This document shows positions 23,601 through 35,246 of a stretch of DNA of 64,000 nucleotides, piece by piece (within the stretch, counting starts at the first letter, position 1; each line of letters starts with the position of its first letter). The DNA is from Sipunculus nudus. Its lineage: Eukaryota > Annelida > Sipuncula > Golfingiida > Sipunculidae. The position numbers were made by a program, and so were the translations under genes. The notes under the pieces were generated by a model, which did not search any database, was not told where the DNA came from, and worked only from the letters and a program-made list of their open reading frames with translations. Where the stretch lies: the NCBI GenBank assembly GCA_026874595.1, contig CM049307.1, positions 80,022,643 through 80,086,642 on the forward strand, written 5' to 3'.

Positions 23601-24104
23601 TTCAGTGTGACACTGTGTAAATGTTAAAAGTGACTTGCCTCCGAAAAAAGCCACACCAATTTGTACGGAAGATGGCAGGGCCAGACTAGAAGTGTCAGTG
23701 TCGAAACTTGACTTAAGGTCTTGATACATAATTCCATACAGAAAAAGTACTCCGTCCCATACAGCAAAGGTTGCAAAACATACGGCAAGAACAAGGTGGC
23801 TAAACGATGTTTCTATGCTGTCGTCTGATGGTTTATTGTTCCTGTGAGCCAATTTCTTTGCGTCCTCTTGGGATTCATAATTTGAACTGTACATGTTATT
23901 TCTTGCATTGACACTTTCTGCAGTCGCATTATTTTTTACGTTTGCTACACTCCCAGGATCTTCTTTTTCGGTTGATTCTTGTGTGAGATTAGCGGAGGTA
24001 ATCACTTTTGTGTCACACACTGACACGGGTTCAAAAGATGAGTATCCTAGCTCAGTTTCCTCAGCGCTCAACGAAATCCCCTCAAAAGCTTCATTTTCCG
24101 ACAT
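20668..24104 (-). CDS. Shortened monocarboxylate transporter-like protein (SLC16/MFS family), copy C
   Basis: Five minus-strand exons: 24104-23639, 23423-23280, 22842-22606, 22170-22045 and 20825-20668 (TAA), all joined in phase 1, giving about 376 aa. Exon 1 encodes a ~100-residue hydrophilic, Ser/Asn/Glu-rich N-tail absent from copy B, then TM1 (HLVLAVCFATFAVWDGVLFL). Exon 2 (144 nt) encodes TM2-3. Exon 4 (126 nt) and exon 5 (SYDPAVYLAGGQFFLAVIIT) match TM10-12. Exon 3 is 237 nt against 741 nt in copy B: it starts like TM4 (GFGYTFLVILADIGVPLYLG) and jumps directly to the TM8 motif (LLGRILIGLVGN). The loop and about four helices are therefore missing, without any frame disruption. Intron 1 uses a GC donor (AG/GCAAGT). 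The spacing between exons 2 and 3 (437 bp) contains no extra coding exon. It could be a reduced-helix protein, a decaying copy, or a sequence collapsed in assembly; canonical 12-TM transport is unlikely. Confidence 0.78.
20937..22027. repeat. ~500-600-bp tandem duplication in intron 4 of transporter C
   Basis: Two diverged copies (about 20937-21412 and 21533-22027) share, in order, blocks such as GGTAGAACATTCGT, CCTCAGATAACCAAACA, GTCTACGACAG / GTCTGCGACAG and GTAGACNTGTCGTAT...GTTGTGCG. The sequence is rich in the motif GTCGTAG and its complement. No coding potential recognised. Confidence 0.75.
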
Positions 24105-24380
24105 GTTTCCTTACATTAAAAAAATAGACTCAACCGGCTTGATTGTTAATTGAATGTATAAAGAAAGATCATTTCATTTCATGAAATGTTAAATAACTGC
24201 AAATGTGATTTGTCAGAAGTGATTACATACAAACAACATAGCCGTTTAGCAAGAGACAATCGAGAGACTTAAGTTTGTCTGTAAATGGATATGACAGACA
24301 TAAATTAATATTGTTATTCTTAATGTTTTATTAATGATAAAGGGGCATCTGCTTAGCGGGGACCCTGCAATGTCATAACA

Positions 24381-24431
<51 letters not shown>

Positions 24432-25334
24432 TTGCATTACTTATGGAAGGGCACAGGTAACTCTTAGTCATTTCTCACGTGGATAATTAGTGGATACACT
24501 TACCTTTAAGGTTACACAGGCAGAATAAAAATCTAGAATAATGACTGGAATTTAGAAAGCCAATATTCAAGGTTTATTCGCATCACCTGTAGTTGGTGTA
24601 TCGCTGCTACCTGTGCATAATGGCTGACTATATAAACATCTGCACACTAGACCAGAAAAGCAGTCGTGACAGTCAATATACACTTAGCTTACGGCCATTT
24701 AACACAACGTGTGGAGGATACACTAGCGAGCGTATACCTGAACATGATGGTGAGTTACCGTGCGTATATAATTGACAAAAAAGTCTGTCGTGTATTCTAT
24801 TCCGCGACTTCACAGGCAGGAGACCGATGCGTAGCAAACAGCGCAATGAAAGATGAGTTGCCGGGAACTGAAAGGTGGTTGTAAACAGATGATTTAGAAG
24901 TCGTTTTCCGCTACGTTTCAATACGATATGTTTTGGTAAGCATGGCCTAAAGCGCCTTCTGTTGGTGATCGAAGCAGTTAAATCTTTGATCTGTATATGG
25001 GGAGAGTTTCTAAATTACGGAAAATGGGTGACATAAACAAATTTGGCGATATGTTGTAAATAATATACGAAAATTGAAAAATCCTAGCTTATAATTAATA
25101 TTTAATAATAATATAAATAAAAATATGATTTAAAACTTCGGGTGGAGACTATAAGAATATGGTAACCTGAGTATAATGTGACCATTTGGCATCGTTTTTT
25201 TTACCAATAAAGGGATTAACCGTTCCTATTAGCGAGCAGTAACAGAGACCATGCAGGTGCCGTCAGCTTGTCATCATTTACAGGAAAAGTTGAATGATTT
25301 CGTGTGTAAATGTGACCATGATGGTGCGTCTTAA
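24105..25334. other. Intergenic upstream of transporter C
   Basis: Holds an (AT)n tract at 24382-24428. No gene recognised; a few short open frames show no motifs. Confidence 0.45.
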
Positions 25335-25658
25335 CAGGGGCGTCAATACGGGGAGGGGGGGGGGGGTGTAAGGGTTTATCTCCCCCCCCCCCCCCACACT
25401 CACGCATACCCACACACTTTTGAGCCAATAAGGATGGTCAATGTAATCGTCCCCTGCTATTCAGGGAGTAATGTTAAGGTAATGAAAAAGGAAAAATATT
25501 TAGATTTAGAGTTACAAACTTTGGTCCCTTTTTTTATGTAATATTAAATATCTGGATCTGACATAGAATCAACCGATACCGAAAACATACCTTATTTTTA
25601 AAAATTTATAGCTAATTCAAATATAATTGAAATGTGTCACACAGACAATAAACGGTGT

Positions 25659-25716
<58 letters not shown>

Positions 25717-25816
25717 CGACGATGTCTTTGTAACGAAAAGTTGTCCCAATTTTGATTACCCCCCCCCCCACGCCTGCGGGTCATCCCCCCAGCCGTGAAG
25801 ATAAATCACGCCACTG
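25335..25816. mobile_element. hAT-type MITE (~480 bp)
   Basis: The ends CAGGGGCGTCAAT (25335) and ATCACGCCACTG (to 25816) are inverted copies of CAG(G/T)GGCGT. Inside are G and C homopolymer runs and an (AC)n(AT)n tract at 25656-25713. The flanking 8-mers (CGTCTTAA and CATCAACA) match only partly, so any target duplication is decayed. The better-preserved relative is at 52451-52870. Confidence 0.65.
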
Positions 25817-28800
25817 CATCAACACGTGAAATGGAAGAGACAGCTAACAGATTAAAAGGTCCAGGGGCTAGACAATTGAACCCCGTAAGAAAAAGAAAAT
25901 AAAACAAAACCACCATTGTCCGGTCGTTGCATAGTCCGATGTAACCGATGCACGTTTACAGAAACGTTTACGCGTTGCAGAACCCTATAGAAAAAGATGA
26001 CCAGAGGTCACGCGCTTTCCGGAAAAGGAAATAAAACATACAGAAAGAGAGTGGATCTGGAAACAGAAATATAAATGAGCAAAGAGATTTGGCAAGACTT
26101 ACCTTGTCAAGCTGGTGATGGGTTACGGAATGCCGAGAACTAGACCTGTGTAGCTGTACAATTCGCAGAGTGATAAATATTTCCCTCCACCAAATGTACC
26201 AAATGTCTGTACCTTTTTTTTTGCCAAAATATGCTTTTATTCAACTTGGTGGTCGCCTGACTGTCATTTTATCTTTAAATGACAACCTCTGGTTGTTTAC
26301 AATAGCGTAAACTATTAATTTATGTACCAAAGACCACTCGAGTGCAAGTCATGCACACCTCATTTTTATTTCCTTCAACATATACATTCTTAATATGTTA
26401 CGGCGGCCATTTTAGACGCCATTTTGCCTTAAAAAAATCAAAGATTTTTTGTTGTTGTTCACAGTATTGCACATAAATGATCTCCTCACCAAATTAATTG
26501 CAAATTAACCCTTTGCAGTACATATATACACCATATAATTGCAAATATATGATTATATCATATTTGGCAGCCATCTTGGCGGCCATCTTGAATATCTCAA
26601 AACCCTCAAGGATGTCAGAGTGGCATCATCCAGATTTGATTTCAGCACCCTTCAAAATAGGGTATAACCATCAAATAACATTGGGCAGACCATAAAGCAA
26701 GGTTCCACCGCTGGCACCTGGACTACAATGCGTACAAGTGGGCACGCGGCTTTAATCATAAATGACCTGACTGATCAAACACAGCTGTGACACTAAAACT
26801 AACAAGATGAGATTTGTTAATTTCAAGTACCTTGACGCACCTGGATGCGCTCGTGCGATTGTTAGGACCAAAAAGTGTTGTTCTCAGGAGATTGTTAGGA
26901 CTTAAACGTGTGGTTCATTTTTTTTAGGCACATTTTTTTTTAGAAATCTGTGCGGGTGGGCGTTTTTTTTCCCATTTTTTGGTATGTTTCGATAATAATG
27001 TCATGTCATTAGGAAAAATGCATGATAATAACTTATTTTTTTCTCTGAACAGGTAAATGTACTACATAAGAAAGGAAAACTTATCACAATTGTTATATTT
27101 TATCTTCTTGAAGGGTGTAAATCAAAATAAAATTTTTTGCGGGAGTTTAAATTGACACGGGCCGTGCCTGAGAACCTTACCTTTTATATTTTTGGCCTTA
27201 ATCAATTTTATATGATATATGATGCTTGTGACGCTCATGATGAACCCAGCACCACCGGGGTTTAGAAAAATATTATTATTTGATTTAGAACTGGGGGGGG
27301 GGGGGGGAGGAACTTAAAGCCTCAAATCAGACGTTAACAAATAATAGGATAGCAAAGTTCGATTAAGAGAAGTATAATTTCACCACCAATGGCTGTGACG
27401 CCCCAGTCGGATTAGCGTCCAGGGTTTTTTTTAATAATATTATGAAAAGAAGTGCTGACGTATGCTTGACTCAGACCAACGACACTGAACTTTAAAAAAA
27501 ACAATACAATTATATGACAAGAAAATGTTGATCTGTGATACAGATCTGGTATGTTCCCCGCCTGTTGTGGGCATACCCCTTCATGCGCAGTGTCTGTTAG
27601 CATTATCGCGTCATTTTCGGACCTTGACAAATGTTTCAAGGTCACCCATATTCGGAGTTGACATAGCCCTTCATAAGGTATATCAATACTACAGATTTTA
27701 AACAGCGTGTTTCAAATTCTTTTCAAGTTATTGCGTTAACATCATTTTAGCATTATCGCCTCTGTGATCTAAAAATAATAGTCAAGGTCAATTGTCATTC
27801 ACAATTCGGCCAACCGCCATGCAGCACGGGATTAAGTTCTATTGTGCATGTGAATAAACCCGGGTGTGACAGTTCCACTTGTAGGGTGAGTAGATGTGAG
27901 CACAAGGTGTTATCGATCCCTTGGCACTAATTTCTTATGTGGGTATACAACAATGATAGAAGCGGATCCGGGGGAGGGGGGGGGGGGGGGGGGTTCTCCC
28001 TTTTTTCAGGCCCCGAATTCGTTTTTTTATGAACCAAGATCACCCCCCCTACCCATTGAGCTCTGACCTCTCTCATGTTATTCATTTCTTTTCGCAGTTT
28101 TTATTAATTAATTTTCATTTTTTTGCCCCGCTCCCTATACCTACACTAAATATTCTTCAGTTTAGGCCTACGCCACTACATCCAGATATTTTCAATACTG
28201 CAATTCATACATTACTATCAACCATAATCTGATAATCTGCATCCCTCTTGATCTGATATTGACGATTAACACACCCACCAGTTCACAATACTTCTTTTCG
28301 TATAACGTTTATGAATCTCTTTTTATTGCACGCACAACATTCCTTACTTCATCCCTACACTCCCCCCCCCTCCCCGGCCCAGGGGTATTTCAAAGAGGTC
28401 TTTTTTTTCAAATTTACTAAAAATCTGAAGAATTTGACAATATTTTGCCAAAAGTCTACAGAGGAACTACGGGCAATCCGGATGAAAGTTAAAGAGAAAT
28501 AAATATCGTTTGTAACAGCCTACCACCTGGTCAATATATCGTATATGTTGGACTTGTGAACCCCCTGCTAGCCTTGAACAACTGCATCACAATTCACACT
28601 TCCGGTGATATACATATATCCAGTTGATTAACAACATAAAAACTGGGTTTTACTGGATTTCAGTGGATTTAAATGGACTCCACCTGGTTAACTTGAATTA
28701 AGGCCAAAATAATGTTTGTCGTCAGAATGGTTTATAAACCTTCGTTTTTTTTTCCTTTTTTTTGGGGGGGGGGGGGGGGGAGAGAAATATTGAAATACAA

Positions 28801-30458
28801 AGTATTCTGTACTGACCTTATTAATTAATTCAGTTTTACATATACATAATGTGCAACATAAAATCTTGCTTATGTATGATCAAATTAAACTGAATCTTTT
28901 AGCAGGAAGTTCCCCATCTTGAATGATCGACTGCAAATGAGTCGGAGAAAGGACTCATGGTTTCTGCCACAGCTGTAATAGTTATGCTAACGTTACAAGA
29001 AAAGATTAGAGGATTCAAGTGAGCGACCACAGGATTATTATAGTTCATGAAAATACGAAATATTAATGTTTCCAGACATTTTCTAACTAAAATTGTTTAT
29101 ATATATGACCTAATACAGTGTATTATTCTCATTACTTTGCTGAAATGTGACCACATTCTGTCAAGGAGTGTTATCATTCACTTATTTGGCCCATATTCCC
29201 TGATTCATCCGTGCATAAGTCACTCTACATCTGTGAATATTCCTCGATGTATTTCCTGAATATGGATCATGTGCCTGATCCACCACAATCTTATCATTTC
29301 TTCATTGGCCCATTCCTAAAATGCCCTGAAGTTTTCATGAGATTCCGTTTATGATTACATGAGTTATGTTTTGAACCAACACATGAACACAAACACACAC
29401 ACGAATGAGGATAAACACATACGCTCCTGGCGGAAGCAAGTATAAGATGGTATAGCACTTCAGCAAAACTGTATACTTTTGATATCTTAAGGGCTATTTT
29501 GATATATAATTTTTTAATATTTCTCGGTGATACGGAGTGGTCTCTCATTGAGTGTATCTGTAACCTTCATTTCGTCTTCCAATTTCATTTATACCAAAAT
29601 TATGTAGCCCTTTTTGTTCATTTTTTAAAATGTCAGTCGTAAGTTATCTATTCCGCTTTGTGTACCCGGGTGTGTGTTGTATTCACCGGGCATGTCTGCA
29701 GGTAATTAAAAAATCAAGAAATGTCAATTTGCAGTAGTACAATCGTCAGGGATAAGTCTAACCGTGTCTTTTCCTGGTGGAATGAAAATCAAAGATAAAC
29801 AGGAGTGTTAAGCGACGCTTATTGAGTAAGATTATGTAAACACACACACAACTACATTAAACTGGAAAAGCATAATGATACATGACACAGATAGTCACAA
29901 AGAGAGAGAGAAATGAACACCAACGAGCAGAATGACTTGAGTGGTAAACACCAGCTGTGACACTGAAACTTACCAGGCCTTATTTGTTAATTTCAGGTGC
30001 CTTGGTACATCTGAGTGTATGCATTCAGGGTCAAGGTAAACTCGGCTGATGACGACAACAATGTACTAGAATATCTTCTAAAATATCAGAAGAGAAATTG
30101 AAGTTTCATCTGTTATCTTTGCCTGTTTATAAATCATTACAAATGTGTATAAAACAATTTTGATCTTTGACAAATATATAATTTTTCACCCAAAAGTCTT
30201 TTTTAATGCACCCAAATAATATTTAATGTGCTAATATTTACTGATATATTTGATAAAAATGATTACATATATAAACTTTGGGTTCTTACAGGTAGTACTT
30301 ACAGAGGTTTGAAAAGTCTAGGTTTATTTTTTTTAATCAATTGAAAAAGCAACAGGCTATCAAAATATGGATAATGGTTTGGTTGATGATGATCAAGGGA
30401 TGAAAAAAAATCATATATCAGATATACTTATTTTTTACATATATATGTACATATTATT

Positions 30459-30460
<2 letters not shown>
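25817..30460. other. Intergenic repeat-rich stretch, no gene recognised
   Basis: Includes a GGCGGCCAT-type dispersed repeat (about 26400-26690), poly-G runs at about 27293-27308, 27975-27993 and 28766-28780, and two copies (about 26765-26860 and 29930-30030) of a dispersed repeat with CAGCTGTGACACT, a third copy of which is near 45275-45370. No exon-like sequence was recognised. Confidence 0.5.

Positions 30461-30462
<2 letters not shown>

Positions 30463-30513
<51 letters not shown>
30463..30513. repeat. (AT)n microsatellite
   Basis: About 25 AT units directly before a possible splice acceptor (TTTTCTTTTCAG ending 30528). Confidence 0.95.
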
Positions 30514-30515
<2 letters not shown>

Positions 30516-30528
30516 CTTTTCTTTTCAG

Positions 30529-30708
30529 GTTTACTCCGACAGAATAAGGAATATTAATCCAGTTCCTGAATCTAATATCTCGGAGATATATTGTTTTAAA
30601 GAAATTGCTCACATTCTTCAGGTAAAGATCTCGATTGAAGTGCTTGTTTGCCGGGAACATGAAAATGTTAGGTCTTACATGTTACCCCGTGAAAATTGCC
30701 AATAACAC
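30529..30708 (+). other. Possible exon or relic with weak OTU-like pattern
   Basis: After a good acceptor (TTTTCTTTTCAG), an open frame runs to a TAA at about 30705. It contains NISEIYCFKEIAHILQ followed by VKISIEVLVCREHENV. A GTAAAG donor at 30622 would make a phase-0 exon of 93 nt. The hydrophobic pattern vaguely recalls the middle of OTU-type proteases, but no catalytic Cys or His motif is present. It could equally be a non-coding open frame. I cannot assign a function. Confidence 0.2.
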
Positions 30709-30962
30709 TTCGGTTAGATCTGGGTAACTTGCTCTAGACAAAGTACGTGAACCAGCGTTGAGTTTTATTTCGCTGAGCGCCTCGGGAATGATCCCATTAT
30801 TACGTGTTATTTTGCATGTAATATTATTTCAATTCGACAGTTTATATCCATTATGTCATGTGTAATGTTACCTGTAATTTACTTTTCAATTAGAGCTCCG
30901 GTACAATTTTCATGAAATTTAACTCTATAGCACCCGTTACGCCTATCAACCCGTGATGCTGG

Positions 30963-31085
30963 ACTCAGACTTGTTTTGTGATCAGGGGCGTAGCCGGGGG
31001 GGGGGGGGGGGGGGTCGCAAGGGGCCATGCTCCCCCCCCCCCCTTTCCCCGGTCGCATCCAGTACTCGCCGTCTTTTCTGAATTT
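30963..31085. repeat. Poly-G/poly-C bearing repeat with GGGGCGTAGCC end
   Basis: CAGGGGCGTAGCC followed by a run of about 18 G, then a C10 run, resembles one end of the hAT-type MITEs in this window. The opposite end was not found. Confidence 0.4.
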
Positions 31086-31472
31086 CACTTATTCTATAAA
31101 TGAATCAATAAATATATATATTATAAAACAACACTGTAAATTCACAACAGTCTGTTTCACGGTATGCGACCCGATCATCAGGTGAATGTGGTTAGAATGA
31201 AGCTAACGGCATGGTTTGAAAAGCCGAGACTTTACGAGATTACAAGATTATGCTTTGTGCGTATCAGGCGGGGGGGGGGATCCTATTGGGGGCACTATAG
31301 GATTGGTCGGGGTACACGTGACCAATAACAGGGCAAAGAGGTTTGTTGTTGTTTTAATGTTTATATTTAATACAAATATAATTTACCAGGATGCCCAATT
31401 AGCATAGTAAGATGATTAAATGTGCATATATACGTGCATATTTAAATATGTGCAATAAAATGCCTTTGCTAT

Positions 31473-32346
31473 CAGTGGCGGATCCAGAGGGGGCGCCTTC
31501 GGCGACGGCCCCCGTTGAACTGCAATATCTCTCATTTTATCTAATTTCCCAATTTTCATGATAAATTTTCATATTTCTTTTTTATTAATTCATAATTAGC
31601 AATTATATTTAATATCTGCAGCTTTTTACTTTCAAATTCATTAGTTGAGGATCAGGATATTTATGAACAGCTGCAGAACAAATGCAGAGCACCAGGCCCT
31701 GGTTGGGGTCGACTGAGAACAATCTCACGGCTCCTCTGCATGGCGATACCGGTACTCGAACTCGCGTTCTGTGCTGTTAGGAGGCCTGTGTCCTGTGGAG
31801 GCCCTGGTAAAATGCGAAGTTTAACATATGACTTCAACATTTATTTTATTTTACTCCGAGCATTACAACTAAAATATATTATTTTTCAAATTATAAACGT
31901 AAATGCCCCTATGCGCCATTGACTTTTACACGTTGAAAAAATATAAAAAATTTGAAGAAATATAAAAATTAATATTGTACATCTCTACATGACCACATGA
32001 AGAAAAGACACAGGAGAACATTTTTTCAGGAACAGAAAATCCTTATATTTTTTTTTCATTGCCTCAAAATATCTTCCTAACATTGCATATTCAAAATATT
32101 CCCAAACACCCTCCCCATGTACCTGTAACGAACCTTAACAAAACCATGGTTCATAATTGAAAAAAAATCTATATTTTTATAAATAAGATTATATAACGTA
32201 TAATAATAATAATAATTAATATATATATATATATATATAAAACACTTAGTTCTTATAAATATAAATACCCACACATATTAAAGCGCACCTTCCTCTCCCT
32301 CCCCCCCCCCAGCTGCCTCCGTTCTCGAATTTCTGGATCCGCCATG
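31473..32346. mobile_element. MITE with CAGTGGCGGATCCAG ends (~870 bp)
   Basis: The left end CAGTGGCGGATCCAG (31473) is matched by CTGGATCCGCCATG at the right end (about 32333-32346), an inverted repeat with a one-base loss. Contents are AT-rich with an (AT)n tract at 32219-32239 and a C10 run. No transposase is visible and no clear 8-bp target duplication was found. The end sequence is of the type seen in hAT-derived MITEs. Confidence 0.65.
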
Positions 32347-32348
32347 AT

Positions 32349-33881
32349 AAGTCGATCCTATTTTAAGTTAAGTTCTTATTTCGTTAGAATGAATTTTTCC
32401 GACTATTGTGATTGAGAATGAGATGTAATGCGATTCTGTTGTTCCTTATTACAAACATTAAAAATGTGGCTTACCCGTAACACTTCATATATCATACACA
32501 GGATTAACGGCTGCGATTGTTTCGCGAGCTCATCGTAACCAACATGAAACATCTGGCACTGCTGAACTCCTCCAGACTGTAAATATTATTTATCATCCGT
32601 CCTACCCTCGGAAAATTTCCAATGCAACAGTCAATTGTCTATAAAAGACCAGTTATATACCTGTTTCCAATGTGATAGTGCGATACGTTCATTTTCTGAA
32701 GATTATGTAATAAAACACAGTTGTAATTCATCTGATAATACATGCGAGTTATATTTTTTCAAAACTATTCCCGTAAGTTCTGTTTAACTTTCGGTTCTTT
32801 TTACAGTACTCCGGTTGCTGAGACTGACAAATGAAGATTAACGACCAAAGATGCCTTATTTCTGTATCCCTTATCTCTCTTGTCTGTGTAATAGACAGTA
32901 AAAACACAAAGCCCTGAAGTTAATTGCGGAATTTTGGAACGTTATCTGAACTGGCTGTCTATACAGGCATAAACTTACATAACTGTGGCTTGTAAAATAT
33001 TGACATTCACTCACTTGTCGCATTAACAGCACTAATTACTGCGAGTAGATCATTTGTATACATACAGCTGGAAACTGCTGCTTCAAAGTGCAGTTTAACA
33101 ACACGTGAAATGTCATTAATAACTCTCACCACAGATTAGCTTGTGGCCAACCACCACATGCACTAGATCCGGGGCTGCAGGTCCGGCTGGCAGCTACCAG
33201 CTACAAACAAATACGCCAGCCTGCTGTTATTGAAGTGTTGTCTCGTTTTCGAAGCTAAGACCGAGTTCCCAGATCTAGAGGAGAAACGAACCACCAAACT
33301 GGCTATTACCAAGGTTTGCTGAACAATTATTTGTTTGACACTAGTTTTGGTTTCACGGATAATGCAAATTAATTCGCATGTAGTTAAATGATACGGAACG
33401 GATTGATTACAACGTTTGTGTGAAAGTCGGCATTTGTTAGCCAAAGCTCTATATGGATATTTAAACACGCTCCCAGATGGAATGTTAATATAACGTTTTT
33501 TGTCAGTTTTATAGGCACACGATCGCCAGTGGTTCATCGAAACTATATCAAGAAAATGACAAATCTTCTTTGACGCACAACAGCGTGTATATACAAATTT
33601 CGGAAAATCGGTACGTATATTCTAACATATATAAAAATATTGACTTTTGTTACCAAGGTAACTGCCTTCTTGCAACAGTAGCTACTATCTGTTAGTATCA
33701 AATGACCGATCAATTTTATTTCGGAGATAAACCCATCATTTTTAAAAAGTTTGCAAATTGACTCTTACAATGTATTTTTAGATCTTACCAGACTCTTATC
33801 AGACGTAATATTGTGCCAGGAAAGAACTCAGAGGCGTTCAACAACTTTTATGAGAACCAAATGTAATAATATTACGTCATC
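32349..33881. other. Intergenic upstream of the GPCR gene
   Basis: A 124-codon minus-strand open frame (33163-33537) shows no recognisable domain. No TATA or other core promoter element can be assigned with confidence. Two upstream ATGs near 33850-33861 precede the chosen GPCR start. Confidence 0.4.
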
Positions 33882-35246
33882 ATGAGTCTTTTGACTACAA
33901 TCACGTATCCGGTGGCTACGTTTTTGGCTTTTTGTGTATTATGTATAAATAGCCAAGAAATATGTGATGTAGAACCACAAATACCACCCGGAGAAATATT
34001 CGCTTGCAAAATAAATGACAACGAAAGGAGAGACAATGGACAATTAATGTGTGAATATTATCCACAATTTCAAACCCGTGGCTGTTTTTGTGACAAGCAT
34101 TGCGCCTACTTTGGGGACTGTTGCGATGAGTATATCTCCAATATCACAGCACTGGAGGACATTACGTTTTCCTGTAGCTCTGTGGACGGGGTTTACAGTC
34201 AGGGTGTTAGCCTCTACGTGGTGGATAGATGCCCATCTTTCTGGAAGGAAGAAGGAGTGAGGGAAGCTTGTGAAGACACACCGGGTATATGGTACAACTG
34301 GCCAGTAACAGGGGAACATGATATTTTGTACAGGAACGTGTACTGTGCGCAATGTAACGAAGAAAACATGGACAGTATTACTTACTGGCTTTCAAATTTC
34401 ACGTGCGATTTTATGGATCAGGAACTAACAAACAGTACAAATATCGCAGATATTATCGATCAGCAAAATCAAACCAGTCCTTGCAATGTGTCATTTGTCC
34501 ATCCTGACGCCTGGCACAAATATTCCACGTACAAACCATACCGCTTCTGTAAGCCCAATATTGACCACTGTCCAGATTCGTGGAAAGATAAGTGTGTACG
34601 GAACAAATGTGAAGCTGAGAACGCGACAGTGTTGTACAGATACGACAAAGAAAGAGAGGGCGTAACATACAAAAACCCACATTGTGCTCTCTGTAATAAC
34701 GCTAACGTCACCTGTGTGGATACCTATACTAAGCAACACTTTAAAATTGCTCCGTATTTTGAAACTGTAAGAGGAACATCATACCCACTGTGTATTGTGA
34801 TAGATCTTAACCTTGGTTCCGGTGTTATCACACGAGAGGTAGGATATATGACAGGGACGCGAGTCAAAGTTGAAACCGAATTAGTGACCTGCCCATCAGG
34901 TAAAAGATTTGATCCATACTCAGCAGTTTGTAAAGTTGTAAAATGTCCCCTTGAAGCCGAGTACCGAGACGGACAGTGCGTGAGTACCTCTACCTCCCCA
35001 AATAATAATAACACTTGTTCATATTATGCAAAAGTTAATGCCACAAGCTTTGAGTTTTACAACAATGGTTCCATCTTTGATCCGACTTCAGGTCGAATAT
35101 ACGGGGAGGACCTATATGTACTAGACGAGAGTGGTATGTACCTATGTATCGTTGATGCCATAAACATCACAGAAATCACACGCAATGTTTCAGAGACATA
35201 TCTCATTATGAAGTTTACCTACGCCCAGACGGTTGTTAGTAATTAA
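33882..35246 (+). CDS. Somatomedin-B-type ectodomain of a class B-like GPCR
   Basis: 454 codons in one uninterrupted exon. Residues 1-25 look like a signal peptide. Residues 57-84 form a somatomedin-B-like Cys knot (C57, then GCFCDKHCAYFGDCCDEY). Two related Cys modules follow, about 117-159 and 230-273, each with CPxxWK...C...YxNxxCAxCN. A membrane-proximal Cys module (337-366, CPSGKRFDPYSAVCKVVKCP) comes before a stretch leading to the membrane. Several N-x-S/T sites are present. The frame ends in TAA at 35244-35246, exactly where the first transmembrane helix should follow; the same frame is open immediately after it. As written, the product would be a secreted ectodomain. No GPS cleavage motif is visible. 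This ectodomain plan goes with methuselah-like or orphan invertebrate receptors; the ligand is unknown. Confidence 0.8.
   Translation: MSLLTTITYPVATFLAFCVLCINSQEICDVEPQIPPGEIFACKINDNERRDNGQLMCEYYPQFQTRGCFCDKHCAYFGDCCDEYISNITALEDITFSCSSVDGVYSQGVSLYVVDRCPSFWKEEGVREACEDTPGIWYNWPVTGEHDILYRNVYCAQCNEENMDSITYWLSNFTCDFMDQELTNSTNIADIIDQQNQTSPCNVSFVHPDAWHKYSTYKPYRFCKPNIDHCPDSWKDKCVRNKCEAENATVLYRYDKEREGVTYKNPHCALCNNANVTCVDTYTKQHFKIAPYFETVRGTSYPLCIVIDLNLGSGVITREVGYMTGTRVKVETELVTCPSGKRFDPYSAVCKVVKCPLEAEYRDGQCVSTSTSPNNNNTCSYYAKVNATSFEFYNNGSIFDPTSGRIYGEDLYVLDESGMYLCIVDAINITEITRNVSETYLIMKFTYAQTVVSN

Noticed and set aside
31680-31830. GTTCGAGTACC on the minus strand as a tRNA-derived SINE
   Set aside because: Only a B-box-like match; no convincing A box or tail.
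33163-33537. 124-codon minus-strand open frame upstream of the GPCR
   Set aside because: No domain, no splice or start support; composition looks non-coding.
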